DNA of 64,000 bases from Prinsepia uniflora (taxonomy: Eukaryota; Streptophyta; Magnoliopsida; Rosales; Rosaceae). The stretch spans positions 38,738,065 through 38,802,064 of the forward strand of contig CM064865.1 of NCBI GenBank assembly GCA_032719365.1, read 5' to 3'. Of the stretch, positions 1 to 11,193 are shown piece after piece (position 1 is the stretch's first letter; every line of letters begins with the position of its first letter). Under the pieces are notes generated by a model. That model was not told the origin of the DNA. It saw nothing but the letters and a program-made list of their open reading frames with translations, and did not search any database. Position numbers and translations under genes: made by a program.

Positions 1-1531
1 GTGTCCGATTAATTCGAAATCAACGCTAAAATGTTCGTTACATTGTATAGGACAAAAGTTGTGTTGAATTTACCTTGAGAATCGAGCCCATGCGCCCTCA
101 CGCGCCGCCATGAGTGGCTGCGCGTGAAACTCACGCGCCTGCTACAGTGCTGCTACAATTGTCTTCCTCACCCGATTCACCTGGTAAACGGGTCTGTGAC
201 CCGCGTGTTCGACCCGGTTCAATTCCTGCCATAATCAACCTAATTTCCTCAATTGATCCATCAAGTAGAATCGCAAAATACTTAATTAAGGGTCTGTGGT
301 AATCATTCCAATCAACACGGCCTAAAACCAACTCAATTAAACTCAAGTTCTAATCCAAGCTCACCATCCCAGTTTCACTAAACAGCCACTGTTTTAATCA
401 ATTGAATAGTTAGGGAGCATCGCAGGCTTACCATAGAGAGGATTTTGTGACCAATTCCAATAGAACTTACCTCCAAAATCACGACTCAATGCTTGATTTT
501 TCTGAAACTCCGTCGTCTCTGTCCATGGCTCCCAGGGGTTCGAGCTTCGAATTATTGATCTGGATCGACTAAGTGAGGTCCCAGAAGACTGATTCGAGCC
601 TCAAATTGACTTGGGCTGGCCTACATTGCAAATTCGGTTTTGAATTTGTCCAAACTGAGTTCCGGGTTCCAGTGTGTGTTCTCCACTCATTCCCCCCGTT
701 TTTCCTCTCTAATTTGTCTCTCTAATCTCTCCAGCTCTTTGTCCCTCTCCAACGGTCCCAGAAAATTGATCAAACAATCCAATTAATCCATCCAATGCGA
801 CCAGTGCTCTGTTCAAAATTCTCAATTGAATACAACAAATCAGCCTGTGCACTGTACCTCACCGTCCCAGGGCATGTTGCTTCCCACTCAGTCCCAATTG
901 CCACTGATTCCAACTCTTGTTAGTGACAATTGTCACTTGATTTGCTAAAAAAAGCACTAGGCAGATTAAACAAGTCACTCACTCTGTTCAACAAGGTTCC
1001 ACTCACGGCTGTTTCAAATTGCAACAGCCAAATTACCATTTTGCCCTTACTTGACAATTTACCAAAATGCCCTTTTCATTCTAGACCCGTATCTCAACCG
1101 TCCGATGTCCGTTTTCAGCGTGCCGCCTGTCTACGGACTCAGGGCATCGAGACCTTCCTAAAGGTCTTCGAATTGTGTGAAAATTAGTTTTCCATCAAAA
1201 AGGCAACATTTTTCCCCTTTTCGTCCGAATTACGAAAATACCCTTGAACTTCCGAACATCATAACTTTTGCCTCGAATGTCGGAATCGAACGTGCCACCT
1301 GTCTATGAACTCGTGACGTCCCAAACTACGTCACGATCATCGGTTAAAGTCCATTTGACCGCCCGAATTAAAAGTCAATGTTTTACCCACGACTAGGGGC
1401 AAAATGGTCATTTTGCATCGTTCGTCCGATTTCGCCCAACTAATCCCCGATTAACCCCACTAATCATGATTAGTTATTAATCTAATCCCGAAATTTGGGA
1501 CGGGTCATTACATGGAACGTCCGGGTCGTTA
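1..1531 (-). mobile_element. Partial gypsy LTR, reverse orientation (U3 side)
   Basis: Read on the minus strand, this is the first 1.5 kb of an LTR of the same superfamily as H and D. It begins TGTAACGACCCGG at 1531 and carries the U3 blocks seen in the other copies (GACGTCACGAGTTCATAGACAGG, the CACGCGC-rich patch at 90-155, and the ATGTTCGTTACA block at 30-42). The R/U5 part and any internal region lie left of the window. The terminal motif occurs twice, at 1531 and again at about 1514 (TGTAATGACCCGTCCC), so the end is duplicated or two insertions abut. No gene is supported here; the small open frames are accidental. Confidence 0.75.
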
Positions 1532-1934
1532 CAGTCCCACTTGTCTTTGATTTGGGCTAAGCTCCCACTTACTTGGATTTACAGTTTCTGGGCTAAGGCC
1601 CTAATGGTTGCTTTTCGCAAATGTTTTTGCTTACTGATTTTCAGTGCATGCATACTTTTAGTGAAGGGCATAAATGTTTTATTATGAAAACGTTTTATTA
1701 AAATGATTATTTTGTCCACTCACAGTTTTCCTTGTTTTAATGCCATTTAGGTTGATCGCGGATGCGGGCTGTAGCAGAGATCGAGACATCAAACTCCTCC
1801 TCCTACGATCCTGGAGTACTCTGGAAGCCCCGGTGAGGGTTAGAGACCGAATTATCCCTGGTCTGACACTTCGTGCCAGACAGGGGCAGGCACGCCCCAA
1901 GTTAATCCCGATGGATTTGGGATGGGTCCTGACA
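1532..1934 (+). mobile_element. 3'-terminal fragment of a forward gypsy LTR
   Basis: This matches the last 400 bp of the F-type LTR: the TTTCTGGGCTAAGGCCCTAATGG block, TGCATGCATAC, GTCCACTCACAG at 1714-1725, the CTGTAGCAGAGATCGAGA block, and the terminal stem at 1861-1881 (one mismatched pair). It ends GGGATGGGTCCTGACA, one base off the usual TGTCA end. Its 5' part is cut off by the reverse LTR at 1-1531. Confidence 0.75.
1714..1725 (+). other. 3' arm of conserved long-range inverted repeat (orphan)
   Basis: GTCCACTCACAG, the reverse complement of the CTGTGAGTGGAC found upstream in complete LTRs. Its partner is missing because this LTR is truncated. Confidence 0.6.
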
Positions 1935-3127
1935 CCAAAGGTTATCTTCCAATTCTCTGTCACGTTAAACTCCCTGGAGGTGTCGATCTAGCATCCTTCA
2001 GATGTCTTCATTGTGCAAAGGTCCTTCGTGACGGCGGTTTCCGCGCCGGGTCAATTGGCGTCGATTCCTTCGAATTGCTGCGAGCTTGGCTCTCGAGCGT
2101 GCTAGTGAGTAAGTCTTGTCTTCCTCACTGTGATCATCCATGCCTTTAGGGTCACATCGAATTTTTCCATCTGAGTGGGTGCGCGACGCATGGGAGATCG
2201 CTTACTGCCATCGGCTATCGCGTGGGTACTTAATGCGTGAAAGTGCTCCCGAGCATCTTCCAAGTCGCTTTCGGGCTAGAGGTCTCGATCGATCTTCGCC
2301 TCTTACTCTGGGGTGCAGTTTTCCTCCCCTGAGTCGTTCAGCAATGTGTCTCGGGACATTGTCTGGCAGCGGACACGCTCTTTATCGGCGCGTCTCGAGA
2401 CGTCCCTTGATGCCTTGCGAGGTTCATTGCACTTTTTGGAGGTCCTGGATGTCCCAATGTACCCCAATAGCTGTTGTAGGAGTTTCAATTAGGCCCGAAC
2501 TTGGTTGCTCAGCCGCTCGACCTACTGTGTCAGTCCAAGTCGCGGAGGTGACGCCCTAGGTGCTTGCTCGTGATGAGTAGCACATCAGGGCGCACGTCGC
2601 GCGCCTTCGGATAGATTCGACGAACCATATCTCCCTGGTTCCTGGGTGTTGGCCTGCTGGTTGCGTAGGGCGTCCAAGTGCCTCCTTAGGTCCAAGTCGA
2701 TAGGAAGCTAATTTGGGGCTCTTAGAGATGTTTCTCACGTCAACAACCCATCTTTTTGTTGAAAAAATGATGTGTCTGCCCCCGTCGTAGGTGGGGGGTT
2801 CACAGTAGCAGCATCCATGGGGAACGTTCCAAAACTAAACGTAGGTGTCCAATCCGGCCTTCCTAATGGTAGGTAAATTGATGTGTGGTGCGGGCCGTGC
2901 AGGAGACGGGAAAGAGGTTCTTCCAGAATTTCTGGGAGGGGTTCGCTCACGGCAGCGATCGCAGCAGCGGATGTGGCAGCCTCGAAGGCTCGTGTGGATC
3001 GACGTATTCTAGCCACGTGAAGAACGGTAAGTGTCGAAAGTGTGATGATGGATTTTTTTTCAAAGAAAAACTAAAGAGCACGCTTTGAGTATTTCTCAAA
3101 TCGTCTCTCAATGAAAGCACCATTTGT
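1935..3127 (-). pseudogene. Decayed gag-side internal region of a Tat-like gypsy element
   Basis: On the minus strand, directly downstream of a primer-binding-site-like stretch (3105-3122), there is a short open frame (3016-2735, 93 codons) starting MARIRRSTRAFEAA and rich in A, P and E. After it come broken frames down to about 2000 that still read as charged coding sequence (for example a GEENCTPE end near 2303). Such an N-terminus placed after the leader resembles the gag of Tat/Retand-type elements, but no catalytic domain is present to prove it. Multiple stops make it a pseudogene. The lineage is an inference from the layout and the R-U5 motif to its right; the remainder could be unrelated repeat. 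Confidence 0.35.
3105..3122 (-). other. Putative primer-binding site
   Basis: The minus strand reads TGGTGCTTTCATTGAGAG, starting TGG as expected for pairing with a tRNA 3' CCA end. It lies 5 bases inside a sequence ending TGCATCA that would be the LTR 3' end. I do not assign the tRNA. Confidence 0.4.
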
Positions 3128-3480
3128 TGATGCAGAAATCGTCCGGTCTCGTAAAATTCCTTCTCGATCCCTACACACAAGAACGAAAATCAAACGGGGC
3201 TAAGGTTGAATCCCAGGGGGTGGTTCAACCGTAAACGCTCTGATACTTAAGTCAGTTTTCTGAGAGAGAATAATTTGATAGAGTGTTTACAGAAGTTTTT
3301 TATTACCTTTAGAAGTGAGATGAAGTCTTCTATTTATAATGAAGTTTTGAGAGTTACCGGAGCGTCTGATTAGTTGAAGGAGAAAGTATTAAATAAGTGA
3401 TTGTGCCGAGTGTAATCACTTATTTATTAATGAATAAATAATTCACTGGAAAGTTATTTATTATCGGCATTGATCTGATT
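3128..3480 (-). mobile_element. R-U5 and promoter part of a Tat-like LTR, minus strand
   Basis: On the minus strand a TATAAATA box (3331-3338) is followed by a leader containing CTGACTTAAGTATCAGAG and a stretch ending TGCATCA just before the primer-binding-like site. A motif close to CTGACTTRAGCATCGGAG is familiar from the leader of Tat-lineage LTRs. The upstream LTR boundary was not found; 3480 is only an approximate limit where the sequence becomes featureless and AT-rich. Confidence 0.4.
3331..3338 (-). promoter_or_regulatory. TATA box of the Tat-like LTR
   Basis: TATAAATA on the minus strand, about 200 bases upstream of the putative LTR end, a normal R-U5 distance. Confidence 0.45.
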
Positions 3481-3830
3481 AATGAATATATTTAGTTGGT
3501 AAATATATTGAATTAATGAGGAGATTGTAACATGTCGATGTTAATTTTACCAAGGGTAATATTGGCATTATGAGAATTGTTGGCCACGTGGCAGTTCCAG
3601 AATATTCCTGTAATTTATGATTCCACAAACCCATTCAAGACCTCCATGGTGGTTGTGGTTTTTTGGGTTTGAGTGTTTGTTGGAGGAAGAAGAGCTACTC
3701 ATTTATTGTAATGGCTTTTGGTGGTGATGGGTCTACAAATGCAATGAGAGGAGGAACAGAGGAGGAAGAAGAGAGAAAGAAATATATATAATTTATTTTA
3801 AATGGGGCCCACAAGACGTATGTCAGTTTA

Positions 3831-4179
3831 AAATTTAATCGCGATATTTGGTTGTAATAAATTGAAAATATCAAAGAAGTAAAATGCAAAATTTAAAATG
3901 TTAGGTATAATACTTAAAATTGATATAAATTTCAAAGTACTATACTATAATTTACTCAATTTATTACAAACTCTTTCAAAAATTGACAAGTTGACAATCT
4001 AGTCAGACATGTTTCTAATGGAAAATTTAACCGCGGTACTTGGTTGTAACAAATTGAAAATATCAAAGAATTAACATGCAAAATTTAAAACGTTACGTAT
4101 AATATTAAAAGTTGATATAAACTTCACAGTAATAATTTACTCTATTTATTACATACTTTGAAAAGTTGACAATCTGGCG
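3831..4179. repeat. Two-copy direct repeat downstream of the host gene
   Basis: A block of about 160-170 bp occurs twice: 3831-4003 and 4023-4179. Each copy runs AAATTTAAYCGCGRTAYTTGG, then AAATTGAAAATATCAAAGAA, then TGATATAAAYTTCA, then TTTACTCWATTTATTACA, then GTTGACAATCT. A further piece of the last block (TTTACTCTATTTATTACGTACT) appears near 4217. The copies have diverged by substitutions and small indels. No coding content. Confidence 0.8.
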
Positions 4180-4290
4180 AGAGCAGTGAAGCAATCTTCA
4201 TAGGCGTTGATGAATTATTTACTCTATTTATTACGTACTCTCAAAGATCCGTTGATGAATAATCTCTTTGTTTGCTAAATTGTCTATGGT

Positions 4291-4350
4291 CGTGGTCCAA
4301 GGATGATGTCTGTATTCGTGGTCCAAGGATGATGTCTATATTCGTGGTCT
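4291..4350. repeat. 26-bp tandem repeat, 2.3 copies
   Basis: CGTGGTCCAAGGATGATGTC plus 6 bases is repeated at 4291-4316 and 4317-4342 with one difference, followed by an 8-base partial copy ending in CGTGGTCT. Confidence 0.85.
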
Positions 4351-4528
4351 ACGACTCTTCGGGATGAAATTAATCATGATGTGAGAGTATGTGAAAGTCT
4401 AATGAAACGATTAATTCCATTTAACCATTAAAAGCATTCCTTACTTATTCGCTGTCTACAAAACATACATATTAAGAATGCAATTAAGCGAATAATCCCA
4501 CAATATATAGCTACTGCAATTAATTTGT

Positions 4529-5732
4529 TCATTGCTTTAAATGAGACTTAGCAATACGACCATCAGCTCCTTCGGGGTAAAATCCACCGGTGACACTTTC
4601 ATTTCCGGACCCATATACAATCCTTAGAATTTCTTCCGGAGTCCTCTCATATGCGACTGAATACGCATCTCCTGCGAGAATATTGCCGATGATTTTGCTC
4701 TCAGCACCCACTTCTTTGGGAACCACAAGTCCTTCATCTCTCACACCATTGTTTCCAAGTTTATTCCTTAGATCCGAAAGCCGATTAGTGAACTCAGCCA
4801 CTGTTATACCATAGGACTTCACTTTCACCGAAGCATGCTCATACAACAATGCTCGAATCACCGCATCTTGGCCGGATTCCACACCCAAAAGCCCCGCAAC
4901 AAGCTGAACGCAATATTGTGCATGTATCGAATCATTAAATTTGTCCACCAAATTTATACAAATTTATACTCATAAAAACAAATAAAAAAGTTGAGTGGAC
5001 TCAAATTTGAATAAAAGAGAATCATTTGGTGGGTGGTTACCCTTTTGGAAGAAGGATCTTGGAGCTTAGGACTTGCTCCAACATAGCCAGTGAGACCAAC
5101 ATAAGGGATCAAATATGAGGCAATGAGATAGTTTAATGAATTGGCATAAGGATCGAAAGGTGGGATCAGGGGATGCCCAAAAGCTGAGTCAAACACCTTG
5201 GCAAATGATTCAGCACTCAAATCCAACTGTGGTCTTGGGAACCCTTTTACAGAATTTTTAATTGCTCTGCACACACCAAAAGAAAATTAAGTCAATTAAT
5301 AATACCAGACCTTATTAGCACGAAATCAGAAATATATTTTCAATAGAAAATTTTGAACCTCAAGTGTCCAACTTCTTGCCACGCAAATTGCTCAATGACA
5401 TCCCTACTGAATGGGTCCAAACGGGCTTTCTTGGCCCCAATGGGAGTTGGGCCTCCTAGGGTTAAGTTTGGATCAACTCTATCCAACCCATAACCCAAAG
5501 AGCCATACAAAAAGAACTCAGCTTCCAAATACTCTAAATTCAAAGGAAATTCTATGAGATCAATATCTGATTGTGGGACAGTTGAGACGGTGGAGACAGT
5601 GGCGGAGATGCCGTTCCCACGATTCAACATCGATTCGGAATATGAAGTCTGTGGAAGGAGAACTAGGAAGAAGAATAAGAAGAAGAAGAGGAGGGGAACA
5701 TTGGGGGAGGTGACGTGGGAAAAATGTCTCAT
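4529..5732 (-). CDS. Desiccation-related protein PCC13-62-like (ferritin-like fold), 3 exons
   Basis: The only host gene seen. Exons on the minus strand are 5732-5359, 5266-5041 and 4903-4529, joined by GT-AG introns of 92 and 137 bp. The first junction splits an Arg codon and the second falls between codons. The product is 324 residues, normal for the family. Residues 1-32 form a signal peptide with a very hydrophobic core (LLFFFLFFFLVLL), predicting entry into the secretory pathway or apoplast. The ferritin-like domain starts near residue 56 (DIDLIEFPLNLEYLEAEFF) and has glutamates at 67, 70 and 72 and an E-x-x-H at 120-123. Exon 2 holds the family signature PPFDPYANSLNYLIASYLIPYVGLTG (in part), and exon 3 holds LVAGLLGVESGQDAVIRALLYE (in part). 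An in-frame ATG lies 35 codons upstream, but the TATA box at 5797-5803 places transcription start near 5770, so the ATG at 5732 is chosen. Relatives are induced by drying or ABA; the biochemical role is not firmly known. No stop or frameshift is visible, so the gene looks intact. Confidence 0.92.
4904..5040 (-). other. Intron 2 of the PCC13-62-like gene
   Basis: It begins GTAACCACCC right after the codon for Arg at 5043-5041 and ends GCGTTCAG. Splicing here restores the family sequence QDPSSKR-LVAGLLG. Confidence 0.88.
5267..5358 (-). other. Intron 1 of the PCC13-62-like gene
   Basis: It begins GTTCAAAATT and ends GGTGTGTGCAG. Splicing joins AG with A to give Arg, restoring EVGHLR-AIKNSV as in the family. 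Confidence 0.88.
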
Positions 5733-5796
5733 GTTTGTGCGTTGTGCAATAGCTCTCTTAGTGAGTGATGTGTTCTCAGTGAAATGGTGGTGTGGG

Positions 5797-5803
5797 TTTT
5801 TAT
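5797..5803 (-). promoter_or_regulatory. TATA box of the PCC13-62-like gene
   Basis: TATAAAA on the minus strand, 65 bp upstream of the chosen ATG, implying a 5' UTR of about 35-40 bases. Confidence 0.7.
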
Positions 5804-5990
5804 AGTCTTCTTCGTAATTTATGACTTCATTGCTCATAAAAAATTAATAATTAATGCTAGATGGCAAAACTTGGATGCTAAATTGCTTACCCAGAGTTGG
5901 AATTAACAGCTAGATCGTGATCCTAAAGGAGCTGAGCCATTTTCCTTTTTTGATATCTTTTATGAGACTCAGTTACTTATTAAAGATTGT

Positions 5991-6313
5991 TTGTCTTTGC
6001 ATGCGAGGGTAGCTAGCTAGGTGGCATCATTCTCTTTGCGTAAAAGAATAGGTGGCATTTTTTTTTCCAATTGTTTCTAATACAAGACAAGGAAATTTGC
6101 TTTATTAAATATGCAATTAATTATTGAACTCGTCATGCATAAAATTAAATATGTGTCCTTGTTTGTCTTTGCATGCGAGGGTGGCTAGGTGGCATCATTA
6201 TCTTTGCGTGAAAGGTCAAAGGATAGGTGGCCTTTTTTTTTCCATTGTTTTTAATACAAGAGTTAATATGCAATTAAATATTGAACTCGTCATGCATAAA
6301 GTTGAATATGTCA
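5991..6313. repeat. Tandem duplication (two copies, about 150-163 bp) upstream of the host gene
   Basis: Copy 1 spans 5991-6154 and copy 2 spans 6163-6313. Both start TTGTCTTTGCATGCGAGGGT, then GGTGGCATCATT, TCTTTGCGT, a T8-9 run, TAATACAAGA, and end ATTGAACTCGTCATGCATAA. They differ by small indels. The block lies about 190-510 bp upstream of the TATA box, so it sits in the gene's upstream region and carries CATGCA (RY-type) words. A regulatory role is only possible, not shown. Confidence 0.85.
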
Positions 6314-7033
6314 CCTCTTATATATTAGTGGAAAGGTGATATCATTGGATCATATTGCTAGTAGTATACTGCACCACTGAATTTAAAGGAATTTCATTGA
6401 GTAAGAGGAACAACATCCGAAACTTCGAAGAGGTATTAAAACAAAAAATGGGGCATCATTAAAATTCAATTATGAAAAGCTAGTGTAGGAAAAATCCGAA
6501 AGAGGAAAACGATTGCTCCGACCCAAAACATCAAATTACATTAGTCGATAAGATCCTTAGCTATGAAAGCGACTAGCCCTGGAAGGGCACGGGGTTGACT
6601 CCATAATAAGCCTCACAATTTCATGGTAAGAATATGTAATAATTTAATTAGTACTGAAAAATAAAAAACGAAAATATGTAGCATTCTTGAAAAAGATAAG
6701 TGGCGCGCTTTGTATTTAATTAGAAGCTTTCCTACCATTGATTTTAGGATCATATTTTTCAATATTCTTGCATTAAACTCTTAAATGGTGAACGTCGATT
6801 TCTTTTTTTAATAAATCAAAATTGGATTAAAGAATAAGTCCTACAAAACCCATAAAATAAAACAAAAACAACTCTAAGGCTAAATCAACAAGAACCATCA
6901 GAGAGCCAATCGGCTCAACACTAGCCTAAAACCAACCAGACTATTAACTCCAAACCAGCCTAAAGCCAATCGGGACTCATTCTTATATCCAACCTGTGGG
7001 ATCTTAGCCCATCATCATCAGTCACGTTATACA
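6314..7033. other. Intergenic sequence without recognised features
   Basis: AT-rich at 6314-6800, then an A-rich, C-rich stretch (6810-7010) with repeated words such as CCAATCGG and AACCAACCAGAC. No open frame, RNA gene or known element terminus was recognised. Confidence 0.6.
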
Positions 7034-7710
7034 TGTAAAGGCCCGTTCCAAATTATCGGGATTAATTAAAACTTAATGACGGATTAGCAAGGATAATCAT
7101 GGATTAGACGAGGATTAACGGACGTTCAGAGTGAAATGATGATTTTGGCCCTAAAATGGACGAAACGTTGACTCTTTGTTCAGGTGGTTAAATGGACATT
7201 GGCCGATGACGGTGACGTATTTCGGGACGTCACGAGTTCATAGACTGGTGACACGTCCGATTCCGACATTCGAGAAAGAAGTTATGACGTTCAGAAGTTC
7301 GGGAGTATTTTGGTAATTTGGTTGAAAATGGGCAAACAGTTGACTTTTAACCCGGGAAGTTCGATGCCCGAGGGTCGAGGACTGTTACGTAGATTGGGAC
7401 GATACGAATCCGTAGATAGACGGCACGTCGAATTCGGACGTTCGACGGAGAAGTTAAGGTTCACGGAAGTTCGAATGTACTATTGCACGTTTTACGAGAC
7501 GGAAGCTATTTGGCAGCAAGTGGGACCCAGATATTTTGAACAGGCCCAATGGATAAGTTACAAGTGTCACCCATCCATTGCCCAGCCCAAATACTTCATG
7601 CATATCCTCCCTTCCTTTGTGTTCGACCATTTCCCTCACCAAACCCAAAATCCGATCACCCTTCATCCCATCCAAACCCTTCCCTTCTTAATCATGACTG
7701 AGAGACCAAG
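7034..7710 (+). mobile_element. Element G: 5' part of an old forward gypsy LTR
   Basis: It starts TGTAAAGGCCCGTTCC (a decayed TGTAACGACCCGTCCC) and follows the U3 plan of D and B: two GTTGACTTT-centred modules, GACGTCACGAGTTCATAGAC, CGTAGATAGACGGCACGTCG, and the TGGATAAGTTACAAGTGTCACCC block. It breaks off at 7710 where element C begins. The rest of the LTR should lie beyond C, outside the window. Confidence 0.75.
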
Positions 7711-8810
7711 TGTCAGGACCCGTCCCCAATCCCCCCGGGATTAACTGTAACGACCCGTCATAAATTCCATGATTAGATTAGTGACTAATCACGATTAGTG
7801 AGGTTAATCGGTGATTAGTTAGGCTAAATCGGACGAACGGTGCGAAATGACCGTTTTGCCCCTGGTGGTGGCAAAACGTTGACTTTTCAATCGGGCGGTC
7901 AAATCGACTTTGACCGATGACCGTGACGTAGTTCGTGACGTCACGAGTTCATAGACAGGTGGCACGTTCAATTCTGACGTTCGAGGAGGAAGTTATGACG
8001 TTCGGAAGTTTAGGGGCATTTTGGTAATTTTGGTTAAATGGGGGTCAAATGTTGACTTTTTGACCGGGAGGTCCGATGGCCGAGGGCCACAGACCGTTAC
8101 GTAGATAAGAACGATACGAATCCGTAGACAGGCGGCACGTCGAATTTGGACGTTCGACGGCGAAGTTACGGTTCACGAAAGTTTCGGGATACTATTCCCG
8201 GCGACACGTTTTACGAGACAAAAAGTGCAGTTTTGTCTCTAGTAGGCCCAGATATTTGTTCTGATGCCCAATGGATGAGTGATAAGTGTCACCCATCCAA
8301 TGTACATCATTTTTCCTTCATGCATCTCACCTGCCTCTTCATCGATCATTCTTCATTTTCAAACCATTTTCCCGATCTCCTTCCTCTCATCTGTGCGACC
8401 CAAACATCCAACCCTCACCCTATAATCATGACAGAGAGTGATGAGATGATGGTGGAGGACGGTGGCCGGCCAGGTGACGCCACCGTGCACGGCCGAAGCC
8501 ACGAACCCGTGCGGGTGCACGGTAAGGCCCAAATTCCCTTTTTAATTGATTTTGATGTTATGGTTGCTTTCGGACGATTAGGATGAGTTAGTTAGGTTGC
8601 TAGGATAGTTTTAAGGTGGTTTTGAACGGGGGTTGACGGCTGTGAAGCCTGGGGACGGAATCGGAAAACAGGGGCCGTGAGCCTCTTTGTTCTTGGATAG
8701 GATTTAAGGTGTTTTAGTTAGTTTTATGAATTGGAATGGATAGGAAATGAGAAAATATGATTTTTAGGATTGAAATGGGACCAAACGGACGAGAAATGAA
8801 GAGTGTAGGG

Positions 8811-8885
8811 GCCTGGACCGGTCACGCCAGTCCAGTTAGACCGGAATTGCAGAGAAAACCGGACCGGCCCGGTCGGACCGGTTCG
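8811..8885. other. CCGG cluster upstream of the LTR TATA box
   Basis: Six CCGG tetramers within about 70 bp, in GGACCGG-type words, with matching clusters in both B LTRs (near 40322-40388 and 47104-47170). Confidence 0.7.
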
Positions 8886-9142
8886 ATCGAAGGAAGAAGA
8901 TGCACTGTAGCGGCGCGTGAGGCCCACGCGCAGCCACTTCAGGCGACGCGTGCGGGCGCGTGGGAGAGAATTTGGGGATGTGTTCAACATACGAAATCAT
9001 CTATTTGATGTAACGAACATTTTGGGACTGGTTTCGAGTCGATCGGACACCGTCTCGATATGTTTCGGGGCATCGGAAGGTTTAAGTTCGAGATTAAAAA
9101 TAGTTAAAAATACGGAAAAATTACGAGGCTTTAGTGAGGGGT

Positions 9143-9149
9143 TATATAA
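9143..9149 (+). promoter_or_regulatory. TATA box of solo LTR D
   Basis: TATATAA, about 1.4 kb into the LTR, conserved at the same place in both LTRs of B. It places the U3/R boundary near 9175-9180. Confidence 0.6.
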
Positions 9150-11193
9150 GTAGTTAGTAACCCTCTAAATTAATTTGGACAGGTTTGGAAGTCCCGGTGA
9201 CGGTGATCGGCTCGGGGAGCCGTATGGCACGCGTATCGAGACGCGGCTTCGGACGGTCTGTGAGTGGACCTTGTTTTCTAAATTGGTGCATGCATAAATG
9301 TTTATTATATATTTTAGATACTTGTTTGTGATGCCATGAGTGCATTTGGATGTGTGGCTACGTATAGGCACGTATTTCGAGGTTTCGGCCCTATACGGTG
9401 CCTATACGGGTCCGTACGTCTTTATTGGTCTAACTGAAATGGTTTTGGATTTCCAAATTGATTATGAATATGATTTGATAATGTTGATTTGGATATATGT
9501 GAATTATATTGTAACGACCCGTCCCGAATATCGGGATTTAATAATATTTAATGGTGATTTACTAATCTGGGATTAGTTGGGCGATTTCGGACGAATTGTG
9601 CGAAATGACCGTTTTGCCCCTGGGCGTGGGCAAAACGTTGACTTTTATTTCGGATGGTCAAATGGACTTTTACCGATGACCGTGACGTAGTTCGGGACGT
9701 CACGAGTTCATAGACAGGTGGCACGTTCGATTCCGACGTTCGTGGTGAAAGTTATGATGTACGGAAGTTCAGGGGCGTTTTCGTAATTTGTATTAAATAA
9801 AGGGAAATGTTGACTTTTTGATCGGGAGGTCCGATGGCCGAGGACCGAGGACCGTTAGGAAGGTCTTGATGCCCTCAGTTCGTAGACAGGCGGCACGCAT
9901 CAATCGGAGTCCGTATGACCGAGTTACGGGTCAGGATGCGTGAGGGGCATTTTGGTAATTTTCTGCACAAGGGCAGAATTGTAATTTCACACGGGGGGTA
10001 CTGTTTCATTGCACTGGCCGTGTAGTGGATACTTTGTGCGATCGATCCCTTGATTGTTTATCAATTAAATGGCTGGATTGGGACGGTTTGAGGTGGAATT
10101 GCACATGGGGATTGTGCTGGCATCGATTGCACGACATGGCACTGGGTTTTTCTATTGTTTTGGGACAGTGCAGGGGAACATTACACAGTGGAAATTGGAT
10201 ACTTTTGGATGCCTTTAACGGCTAAATTGAATTAAAAGAATGAAGAGTGAGTCGTGGGCAGTTCACTGAGATTGAGAGAGGGAAAATTGGAGTAGAAATG
10301 GTGGTGGAATGCTCAAAAACCCGAAACTGGTTGTCTGGGAAATTCAAATTCGAACTTCCAGTTTTAGGCCAGCCCAAGCCTAATTGATGATGGATTAAGC
10401 TTTCTGGAACTTCAACGCGTCGAACCAGATCAAATGGGGCAAGCTTGGGAGCTCCTAGGGCCGTGAACGGACATGGTGGACGGCCGGAAAACTCAAGCTT
10501 GAGTTGTGACAATTGAGGTATTGTCGAGTTCAATTAATCATGCTAATTAGTTCGTATTAGTCCTTATTAACTTCCTGTGAAGTTAATTTGATAATGGTTA
10601 AGGATTGGAGGAGTTTTGGTGATCGACCCGTTTTGGGTGATCACGGGTTGTCGACACGATTGATCGATGGTTGATGCTAATCATGGACACAGAACTGAAA
10701 TTGGTGGATTGATGATTGTTGTAGGATCAAGAACGGATTGAATTGATATCGAATTGAGGGTGATTGAACCGGATCCTATCGCGGGTAATCAGACCCGTTT
10801 ACCAGACAAACGGGTGAAGATGGTGACTGTAGCAGTCACTGTAGCAGGCGCGTGGCTTTCACGCGCAGCCACTCACGGCGGCGCGTGACGGCGCGTGGGC
10901 ACAAATCTCGAGGTAAGGTCAACATGACTTTTGTCCTATACAATGTAACGAACATTTTGGGATTGGTTTCGTGTCGATCGGACACCGTCTCGATATTGTT
11001 CGGGATGTCCGAAGGTTTTAAATCCAGTTTAAAAATACGTAAAAATTCGAGAAAATTACGGGACTCGAATAGGATGTTAATGATGAGGTTAGTGATCCTC
11101 TAAATTGATTTGAACAGGATTGGGAGTCCCGGTGATAGTTATGTGGCCCGGGAAGGCCTATGGCACGCGTATCGAGGCACTCGGTTAAACGGT

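Noticed and set aside
3128..3830. A full LTR with both boundaries for the Tat-like element
   Set aside because: Only the 3' edge and leader motifs could be placed; no second LTR or target duplicate is in the window, so no upstream boundary is claimed.
5733..5837. Upstream in-frame ATG giving 35 extra residues to the desiccation-related protein
   Set aside because: It lies upstream of the TATA box at 5797-5803 and would place charged residues before the signal peptide.
10025..10225. A 66-codon open frame repeated without change at 16605-16805
   Set aside because: It is repeated only because both lie in the two near-identical LTRs of H. No family resemblance, and the neighbouring LTRs (D, B) do not keep it open.
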